Source: DASRFA01 sp035651755 (lineage in GTDB: Bacteria; Desulfobacterota; Binatia; UBA12015). From it: a stretch of 40,484 nt of DNA. Location of the stretch: the NCBI GenBank assembly GCA_035651755.1, contig DASRFA010000048.1, positions 1 through 40,484 on the forward strand, in the 5' to 3' direction. A model generated the notes under the pieces. The model was given only the letters and a program-made list of their open reading frames with translations, had not been told where the DNA came from and searched no databases. The position numbers were made by a program, and so were the translations under genes. Of this stretch, positions 9,446-15,141 are shown piece by piece (the stretch's first letter is position 1; the number at the start of each line of letters is the position of its first letter).

Positions 9446-10149
9446 GAGGTCGCCTCGGCGGGACGTGCGGGGAGCGGAGCGGCGAGCGCGCCCGGGGATG
9501 GAGCGGCGTAGGCCGGGTGAAGCTCGCCGTGCGGCCCGAGCGGGACGACGGGCGCGGCCGCCGTGGCCGGGACGACGTCGCGCGCGGTGACCGCGATCGA
9601 CTCGGGACGCTCCCCGATCTTCGGCCAGAGCATATCGGCCTCGCAGACCGTGCGCGGGATGGCGCGCGGGGCGAGGCCGAGCTCGCGCAGCACGGCCGGA
9701 TCGGCGAAGTACCCCATCGTCAGGATGGCGCGGAGGCTCGTGAAGACGAGTCGGCGCGGATAGAGGCGGCTCCGGCACCAGCCGTCCAGCACCGCCACCT
9801 GCTGGGCGGGCGCGAGGCTCGAGAAGCGGCGGCGCCCGCCGGCGCCGGGCGCGGGGAACACGAGCGTCGCGTGCTCGACGAGCGCGAACAGGCACCGCAT
9901 CAGGAATCGCATGCGCGGCGGCTGCGCCGCGACGAAGCGATCGACGTAGAGCGGGATGCCGGCCTCGAGGCCGGAGGGCTCGACCGCTCCCCCCTTCGGG
10001 TAGGTGGCCGAGGCGACGGCGGCGACGGTCGCGAGCTCGCGCCCGCCGAGATACCGCGCGCCCGCGGGGCGAGCCGGGTAGCCGCTCAGGAAGCGGCGTC
10101 CGGCGAGGGCGGCGCCGAGGAAGAGGAGGAGCGCGACCGCGAGGCTCAT
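9442..10149 (-). CDS. Gluconate 2-dehydrogenase subunit 3-like small subunit
   Basis: 235 residues. It starts with a hydrophobic segment (MSLAVALLLFLGAALAGRRF) that could be a membrane anchor or export signal. It then has the pattern of small subunits that accompany GMC dehydrogenases: ELATVAAVASATYPKGG, a PLYVDRFVAAQPP segment, RFSSLAPAQQVAVLDGW, and LRAILTMGYFADPAVLRELG. The C-terminal ~50 residues are Pro/Ala-rich. It probably binds and localises the flavoprotein encoded next, whose start codon overlaps this stop. ATG at 10149 was chosen because the frame upstream runs into repeats and non-coding sequence. The cytochrome subunit expected for gluconate dehydrogenases is not adjacent. Confidence 0.7.
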   Translation of the reverse strand: MSLAVALLLFLGAALAGRRFLSGYPARPAGARYLGGRELATVAAVASATYPKGGAVEPSGLEAGIPLYVDRFVAAQPPRMRFLMRCLFALVEHATLVFPAPGAGGRRRFSSLAPAQQVAVLDGWCRSRLYPRRLVFTSLRAILTMGYFADPAVLRELGLAPRAIPRTVCEADMLWPKIGERPESIAVTARDVVPATAAAPVVPLGPHGELHPAYAAPSPGALAAPLPARPAEATS

Positions 10150-10164
10150 GTTCCGCGCACCATA

Positions 10165-10279
10165 GTTGTCGCACGAGGGAAACGCTTCCCTGGGGTTGTC
10201 GCACGAGGGAAACGCTTCCCTCGCCCCGTTGGGCAAAGCCCAACGGGGCCCCACTCCCTGCGGGGCTCGCTTCGCTCGC
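10165..10279. repeat. Double-hairpin repeats, cluster 1 (one partial and one full copy)
   Basis: A 27-bp unit beginning GTTGTCGCACGAGGG occurs at 10165-10191 and again at 10195-10221 (30-bp period). Each contains a hairpin GAGGGAA-ACGC-TTCCCT(C). The second copy continues into a perfect 11-bp stem, CCCCGTTGGGC (10224-10234), loop AAA, GCCCAACGGGG (10238-10248), and a tail CCCCACTCCCTGC plus CTCGCTTCGCTCGCC. The same modules recur at 11356-11507. The cluster lies between divergent genes, so it is not simply a terminator. At 10281-10302 a smaller dyad TTCCAA/TTGGAA follows. The rest of the gap up to 10393 shows nothing else. Confidence 0.85.
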
Positions 10280-10393
10280 CTTCCAAGTCCGGGCGGTTGG
10301 AACTTGGCTTGACGGTCCGCTTCGCGCACCGCGGCAAACCCGGGTGGCGGCGCGCGTTTCCGCGTGTCACGATGCACTCGCGCCGCACCCGCC

Positions 10394-10894
10394 ATGGACG
10401 CGATCGACCTCATTCGACGCCGCCTCAAGGAGGACCGCGTCCCCGACGTTCCGGACGAGCTCACCGAGAAGAAGAAACGCCCGCGCGAGGTCGCGTTCAT
10501 GGACGTGAACCTCTGCTTCCCGTGCGGCAAGTGTCCGGAATTCTGTCCGGTTCAGTGCATCGAGTCGCTCCCCGCCGGCACGCTGCCCGGCCGCGGCGTC
10601 CAGCCGGTCCAGGATCGGTTCCAGGAGTGCATCGGATGCTACATCTGCGTCGAGGTATGCGCGCTCCTGACCGACTACGATGCGGTCCGCATGTACGACG
10701 TGGCGCTCGTGGAGGAGGTCCTCCACGCCAAGATCGGGGACAAGAAGCCCGCGGACTACTCTCCACCGGAAGCGTACGAGGAGCTTTTCTCCGAGGGCGG
10801 TGAGCGGAGCGTCCGCCACCTCGGAAAGGGCTCGCGAATCCGCGAGAAGATGAACGCCGAGGAGCGCGAGATCCTTCGGCGGGCGCGGGGATAG
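10394..10894 (+). CDS. Ferredoxin-like 2x[4Fe-4S] protein
   Basis: 166-residue soluble iron-sulfur protein. Two ferredoxin motifs are visible: C41-x2-C44-x2-C47-x3-C51-P and C79-x2-C82-x2-C85-x3-C89, with an extra Cys at 55. The domain is flanked by a charged ~35-residue N-terminal region and an ~75-residue C-terminal extension rich in Glu, Lys and Arg, longer than a plain ferredoxin. It is probably an electron carrier or the Fe-S subunit of a complex; the partner is unknown. It is followed 8 bases later by the zinc-ribbon gene on the same strand, and the pair sits between two clusters of double-hairpin repeats. Confidence 0.8.
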   Translation: MDAIDLIRRRLKEDRVPDVPDELTEKKKRPREVAFMDVNLCFPCGKCPEFCPVQCIESLPAGTLPGRGVQPVQDRFQECIGCYICVEVCALLTDYDAVRMYDVALVEEVLHAKIGDKKPADYSPPEAYEELFSEGGERSVRHLGKGSRIREKMNAEEREILRRARG

Positions 10895-10902
10895 GACGAA
10901 GC

Positions 10903-11343
10903 GTGGCGCGTGAAGAGGAGCGCTCGGGCGGCGTCGCGGTCGGGTCCTACGTCGACGCCATGTGCGGCAAGTGCCGCGAGGTGACGAGCCACATCGTGCT
11001 CGCGAAGATCGCCGGCAAGCCGACGCGCGTCGAGTGCCGGACGTGTCACGCGCACCACCTCTACCGCTCGGCGTCGGGCAGCGGGGCACGCTCGCGCAGC
11101 GGCAGCCCACCCCGAAAGAAGGCGAGCGCCGCCCCGCCGGCCCGCCCCGAGGAGACGTGGGCGCGCGCGATGCGAGGCGCGACCGGGCCCGCCGTGCCCT
11201 ACGCGATGACGCGCCGGTTCGACGTGGGGCAGCGGATCGCTCACCCCACGTTCGGCGAAGGGGTCGTCACGCGGGTCGCGAGCCCGACCGTCTGCGAGGT
11301 CGTGTTCTCGACCGGCGCCCGTAAGCTCCTCATGGGAAGCTAG
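10903..11343 (+). CDS. Zinc-ribbon protein with C-terminal small beta domain
   Basis: 146 residues. The N-terminus has two Cys pairs, MCGKC (C21, C24) and ECRTC (C45, C48), spaced as a zinc ribbon. A basic, Ser/Pro-rich linker follows. The C-terminus reads FDVGQRIAHPTFGEGVVTRV then EVVFSTGARKLLMGS, a small beta-barrel pattern (hydrophobic-x-HP-x-FG-x-G-V) also found at the end of UvrD/PcrA-type helicases and in CarD-like or Tudor-like folds. A nucleic-acid or RNA-polymerase-associated role is possible but only inferred. GTG at 10903 lies 8 bases after the ferredoxin stop, so the two are likely cotranscribed. The exact function is not recognised. Confidence 0.7.
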   Translation: MAREEERSGGVAVGSYVDAMCGKCREVTSHIVLAKIAGKPTRVECRTCHAHHLYRSASGSGARSRSGSPPRKKASAAPPARPEETWARAMRGATGPAVPYAMTRRFDVGQRIAHPTFGEGVVTRVASPTVCEVVFSTGARKLLMGS

Positions 11344-11355
11344 GGTCAATCAAAC

Positions 11356-11507
11356 GAAGGGGATCTTCTCCCCTCGCCCCGTCGGGCATAGCCCGCCGGG
11401 AGATCGTCGCACGAGGGAACCGCTTCCCTCGCCCGGTTCGGCCAAGCCGAACGGGAGCCCCACTCCCTGCGCGGTCGCTTCGCTCCGCGCGGGCTCGCTT
11501 CGCTCGG
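11356..11507. repeat. Double-hairpin repeats, cluster 2 (two copies)
   Basis: Copy 3 (about 11356-11400) has hairpin AGGGGA-TCTTC-TCCCCT, then CCCCGTCGGGC-ATA-GCCCGCCGGG. Copy 4 (about 11405-11507) has CGTCGCACGAGGG, hairpin GAGGGAA-CCGC-TTCCCTC, then GTTCGGC-CAA-GCCGAAC, and the tail CCCCACTCCCTGC with CTCGCTTCGCTCGG. Compared with cluster 1, several stem changes are compensated on the opposite arm. Copy 3 begins 13 bases after the zinc-ribbon stop. The gap is convergent (next gene on minus ends at 11562), so a bidirectional terminator role is possible for this cluster. Confidence 0.85.
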
Positions 11508-11561
11508 CCGCGCGCGATGCGCGCGATGGGGGTTCCGGGCGGGTCCGCGATTGGGTCCGGT

Positions 11562-11768
11562 CTAGCGCTCCGAATCTTCGGGCGGTGGGATGACGCGGCC
11601 TTCGAGGCCGAGGCCGGCGAGGTCGTTCTCGTCGGCGTCGAGCGCTTCGAGGCCGGTCCCGCCGCGCTGTGCGCGCGCGGCGGCGAGGCGCTCGCGCTTC
11701 TCCTGCTTCTTCTGGTTTCGCAAGAGCTCTTTCTGTCGCTTCAGAAACGCATTGTTCGATCGCTTCAC
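11562..11768 (-). CDS. Small basic protein of unknown function
   Basis: 68 residues from GTG at 11768, preceded by a GGGGG ribosome-binding stretch. The N-terminal half is a highly charged helix (KRSNNAFLKRQKELLRNQKK and QEKRERLAAARAQRG). The C-terminal half is acidic and Gly/Leu-rich, ending RVIPPPEDSER. It starts 31 bases downstream of the RRM protein gene on the same strand and is probably cotranscribed. The basic helix suggests nucleic-acid or ribosome binding, which is inference. I do not recognise a named family. The frame extends upstream to 11891 but there it overlaps the RRM gene's glycine-rich tail antiparallel-free frame, so the shorter start is preferred. Confidence 0.6.
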   Translation of the reverse strand: MKRSNNAFLKRQKELLRNQKKQEKRERLAAARAQRGGTGLEALDADENDLAGLGLEGRVIPPPEDSER

Positions 11769-11799
11769 GACACCCCCAGCCGGACCGTCTGTTGCAGCC

Positions 11800-12159
11800 T
11801 CAGAAACGCCCTCCACGGCGCCGATTCGCTGCGCCGAAACCGCCGCCACCGCCACCGCCGCCGCTCTTGAAGCCGCCACCCCCTCCCCCACCAGGCCGCC
11901 GCGGCCGATCGTCGCGCGGGCGAGCCTCGTTCACCGTCATCGCGCGGCCGCCGTGCTCCGCGCCGTTCAGCGCTTCGATGGCGGCCTGCGCCTCGGCGTC
12001 GCTCGCCATCTCGACGAAGCCGAAGCCCCGGCTGCGCCCGGTCTCGCGATCGTTCACGATCGCGACGCTTTCCACCGTGCCGTACTCGCCGAAGATCTCA
12101 CCGAGCGTCGTCTCGTCGAGATTGTAGGATAGGTTCCCGACGAAAAGCTTCTTCCCCAT
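11800..12159 (-). CDS. RRM-domain RNA-binding protein, glycine-rich tail
   Basis: 119 residues. One RNA recognition motif with RNP2 KLFVGNL (4-10) and RNP1 RGFGFVEM (about 44-51) spans residues 1-80. The tail is basic then Gly-rich (RPRRPGGGGGGG and FKSGGGGGGGGF), ending NRRRGGRF. This is the architecture of bacterial cold-inducible glycine-rich RNA-binding proteins of cyanobacteria and Proteobacteria; a role in RNA chaperoning is known for the family. ATG at 12159 has a GGGACG ribosome-binding stretch upstream. A small hairpin lies just before that (12173-12191). Confidence 0.93.
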   Translation of the reverse strand: MGKKLFVGNLSYNLDETTLGEIFGEYGTVESVAIVNDRETGRSRGFGFVEMASDAEAQAAIEALNGAEHGGRAMTVNEARPRDDRPRRPGGGGGGGFKSGGGGGGGGFGAANRRRGGRF

Positions 12160-12451
12160 GACTTCGTCCCTGCCCCGGATCGACCCCGGGGTGTTTGCCC
12201 GACCCGCCTTTTACTTTCCGGGTCTATGCGAAAGGGGCCATCGAACGTTCTTGGGCCCAGGAAGGCAGCGATCGAGCCAGGGGCGGCAAACGGAACTCGC
12301 GGACCGCGTAGGACTCACTCGACGAACCGACCTCACCGAGGGGTAGCACGGTCACCGGGCTCGATCCAGGCGTGTCGCGATTGACATGCCGCAGCGCCGG
12401 GCCACAGGCTGCCGGAACCCCGCGGGCGTCGCCTCCGCTCGAGATCCCTGC
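12160..12451. promoter_or_regulatory. Divergent upstream region with a 5'-UTR hairpin for the RRM gene
   Basis: This 292-bp gap separates the RRM gene (minus) from the beta-helix gene (plus) and is less GC-rich than its surroundings near 12195-12260. The stem CCCCGG (12173-12178) / CCGGGG (12186-12191) with loop ATCGACC would lie in the RRM mRNA leader, directly upstream of the likely ribosome binding site. No convincing -35/-10 pair could be assigned for either gene. Confidence 0.35.
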
Positions 12452-14668
12452 ATGGCATCCGTTTGCCGACGATCGTTCGCCCTAGTTTGCGCGACCCTGG
12501 CCGCCACCCTGCTCGCGGTCGCTCCGCGGGCCGAAGCGGTCACATGGGTCGTGGCCGGGAGCGGAGGGGACTTCACCTCCATCCAGCAGGCGCTCGACGC
12601 GGCCGCCGCCGGCGACACGATCCTCGTGCGCGAGAAAGCGACGCCGTACTTCGAGAAGGTCGCGTTTCCGCGGAGCGGCTCGGCCGGAGCCGGGCCGATC
12701 GCGCTGGAGGCGTGGCCGGGAGAGCACCCGATCGTCGACGGCACCGGCGTCGCCGGCGACTCGATGGTGCTGGTCGAGGACCGGAGCTGGGTCCGGATCG
12801 CCGGGCTCGAGCTCCGGAACAACCTCGGGCTGAACGACGGCTCCGGGATCCGCGTCGTCGGCGCGGGCAGCCACGTCGAGATCCGCGACAACGTGATCCA
12901 CGACATGCGCGGGCGGAGCGCGATGGCCATCACGGTCTACGGCACGCGCGCCCAGCCGATCTCCGACCTCGTGATCGCCGGCAACGTCGTCCGCGACTGC
13001 GATCCCGCGCCGAGCGAGGCCATCACGCTCAACGGGAACGTCGACGGCTTCGAGGTGAGCGGCAACCTGGTGCGCGACGTCAACAACATCGGGATCGTGT
13101 TCATCGGCGGCGAGAGTGACATCCAGCCCGACGCTGCGAAGGTCGCCCGGAACGGCGTCTGCCGCGACAACCGCGTCGAGCGCGCGCGCTCGAGCTACGG
13201 CGGCGGCTTCGCGGGCGGCATCTACGTCGACGGCGCGCGCGACCTCGTGATCGAGCGGAACTTCGTCACCGAGTCCGACCTCGGGCTCGAGGTGGGCGCG
13301 GAGAACCCCGGCATCGTCGCGACCGGCGTCGTCGTGCGCGACAACGTGCTCTACGCGAACGACAAGGCCGGCCTGGTCTTCGGGGGATTCGCGGCGAGCG
13401 TCGGGCGCGTCCGGAGCTGCGAGTTCCGGAACAACACGGTCGTCGGCAACGACACGCTCGGCGCGGGCTTCGGAGAGCTCTGGATCCAGTGGGCCGAGGA
13501 CAACGTCGTCCGGAACAACGTGTTCGTCGCGACCGCGCAGGCGTTGATGATCGAGTCCGACGTGGGGAACGGCGGAAACGCGCTCGATCACAACGTGTGG
13601 TTCGCGCCGGGAGGCGCGGCCGCCGCCCGCTTCGTCTGGAACGGGACGGAGCACGTCGGGTTCGGCGCCTACCGCTCCGCGACCGGTCAAGATCCGCATT
13701 CGCTGTTCGACGACCCGCTGCTCGTCGCGCCCGCGGGCGGCGACTTCCACCTCCGGCCGACGTCGCCCGCGATCAACGCGGGGGATCCGGCGACCGCTCC
13801 GGATCCCGGCGAGGTGGACCTCGACGGCGCGCCGCGCGTCTCGGGGCCGCGCATCGACGCCGGCGCGGACGAGGTCACGTGCGGCGACGGCCTGGTCAAT
13901 CCCGGGGAGGAGTGCGACGACGGCGACGCCGTCGACGGCGACGGCTGCGACTCCAACTGCACCGCGACGCGCTGCGGGAACGGGATCGTCACCGCCGGCG
14001 AAGCGTGCGACGACGGCAACCTCGCGGGCGGCGACTGCTGCGACGCCGCGTGCGCGCTCGAGCCGCCGGGATCGACCTGCGACGACGGCGATCCCTGCAC
14101 CCGGAGCGACGCATGCTCCGCCGGCGCGTGCGCCGGCTCGGTCGAGCCCGAGCCGGTGTGCCGCGCGGCCGCGCGCAGCTCGCTCGTGCTGCGCAATCGC
14201 GCGCCCGACGTCCTCGACTCGCTCGCGTGGCGATGGACCCGCGGCGCCGAGACCGCCCTCCCCGAGTTCGGGAATCCCCTCGCGAGCGGTCCCGGGCTGA
14301 CGCTCTGCCTGTACGACGGCACCGGGTCGCGATGGAGCGTGGCGCTCCGCACGCGCCTTCCGGCCGGCGGCACCTGCTCCGGGAAGCCGTGCTGGAAGGC
14401 GCAGGGCTCGGCCGCCCTCCGCTACGCCGATCGCGCCGCCACGCCCGAGGGCGTCACGTCGGCGGTCCTGCGAGCGGGCGCGGACGAGAAGGCGGGCATC
14501 GCGATCATCGGGAAGGGCGCCGACCTGCGACCGCCGGCACTCCCGCTCGCGTCGGCGCCGGCGGTCGCCATCCAGCTCCGCAGCGCGGACGGTGACTGCT
14601 GGGGAGCCACGTTCGCCGCGCCGCCGGATCGCAACGACACCGGTCAATACAAGGCGTCGTGGCCCTAG
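12452..14668 (+). CDS. Secreted parallel beta-helix protein with Cys-rich DUF4215 repeats
   Basis: 738 residues. Signal peptide 1-29 (RRSFALVCATLAATLLAVAP, then AEA cleavage site). Residues ~35-460 form a right-handed parallel beta-helix: GGDFTSIQQALDAAAAGDTI at the start is the usual cap, followed by many NxV/RDN turns and the closing pattern SPAINAGDPATAPDPGEVDL. Residues ~476-530 carry two Myxococcus-type Cys-rich units (CGDGLVNPGEECDDG, CGNGIVTAGEACDDGN), then a CDDGDPCTRSDACSAGACAG segment. The last ~190 residues form a separate beta-rich module with paired Cys. The protein is presumably on the cell surface or released; carbohydrate binding or cleavage is possible but no catalytic residues are evident. 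ATG at 12452 gives a clean signal peptide, unlike the ATG at 12386. Confidence 0.88.
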   Translation: MASVCRRSFALVCATLAATLLAVAPRAEAVTWVVAGSGGDFTSIQQALDAAAAGDTILVREKATPYFEKVAFPRSGSAGAGPIALEAWPGEHPIVDGTGVAGDSMVLVEDRSWVRIAGLELRNNLGLNDGSGIRVVGAGSHVEIRDNVIHDMRGRSAMAITVYGTRAQPISDLVIAGNVVRDCDPAPSEAITLNGNVDGFEVSGNLVRDVNNIGIVFIGGESDIQPDAAKVARNGVCRDNRVERARSSYGGGFAGGIYVDGARDLVIERNFVTESDLGLEVGAENPGIVATGVVVRDNVLYANDKAGLVFGGFAASVGRVRSCEFRNNTVVGNDTLGAGFGELWIQWAEDNVVRNNVFVATAQALMIESDVGNGGNALDHNVWFAPGGAAAARFVWNGTEHVGFGAYRSATGQDPHSLFDDPLLVAPAGGDFHLRPTSPAINAGDPATAPDPGEVDLDGAPRVSGPRIDAGADEVTCGDGLVNPGEECDDGDAVDGDGCDSNCTATRCGNGIVTAGEACDDGNLAGGDCCDAACALEPPGSTCDDGDPCTRSDACSAGACAGSVEPEPVCRAAARSSLVLRNRAPDVLDSLAWRWTRGAETALPEFGNPLASGPGLTLCLYDGTGSRWSVALRTRLPAGGTCSGKPCWKAQGSAALRYADRAATPEGVTSAVLRAGADEKAGIAIIGKGADLRPPALPLASAPAVAIQLRSADGDCWGATFAAPPDRNDTGQYKASWP

Positions 14669-14685
14669 AGCCGCTCGGACGGGCG

Positions 14686-15141
14686 TTACGCCGACGTCAC
14701 GTCGCGCTTCAGGTGGAAGCGCAGGTCGCCGATGAGGTCCATCAGGACGAGGCGATCGGCGAATCGCCAGCGGCCGTCGCGCTTGACGAAGCGGTCGCGG
14801 TAGCGGCCGGCGATGATCGGCTGCAGCGACAGCTCCGGCCGCGCCTGGAAGACGGTGAAGTACGAGTTCGCCGACGCGCTCGCGCCGTCGGCCGCGATCT
14901 CCACGATCGCGTTCGTCGTCACGTGCTTCGTGGACGGCTTGCCCTCGTATGTGGCGACGGTCGAGCGATAGACCGCGAGCACCTCGTCGCGGCCGCGACG
15001 AACCTCGGGCCGCCGGTCGGAGCGAAACGTCGCCTCCGCGAAAAGGTCCGCGACCGCTTCGAAGTCGCCTTCGTCGAGGCGCTCGGCGTAGCCGTAGATG
15101 AGATCCAGGATCTCGTCGCGGTCGCTCGCCATCGCCGTCAT
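14686..15141 (-). CDS. NTF2/SnoaL-like protein
   Basis: 151 residues of the SnoaL-like (nuclear transport factor 2) cone fold: N-terminal helices EILDLIYGYAERLDEGDF and VADLFAEATF, a central strand KHVTTNAIVEIAADG, and the end pattern IIAGRYRDRFVKRDGRWRFA. Members are small isomerases, dehydratases or ligand-binding proteins; the substrate cannot be inferred. ATG at 15141 overlaps the GH116 stop (ATGA), so the two genes are translationally coupled. A second ATG at 15132 is also possible. The C-terminal ~20 residues (FHLKRDVTSA) extend beyond the fold. It converges with the beta-helix gene 17 bases away. Confidence 0.85.
   Translation of the reverse strand: MTAMASDRDEILDLIYGYAERLDEGDFEAVADLFAEATFRSDRRPEVRRGRDEVLAVYRSTVATYEGKPSTKHVTTNAIVEIAADGASASANSYFTVFQARPELSLQPIIAGRYRDRFVKRDGRWRFADRLVLMDLIGDLRFHLKRDVTSA

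Noticed and set aside
10165..10221. Possible CRISPR array (two 30-bp repeat units)
   Set aside because: Units are directly adjacent with a 3-base gap and no spacers, contain their own hairpins, and recur elsewhere as part of a larger element; no cas genes are present.
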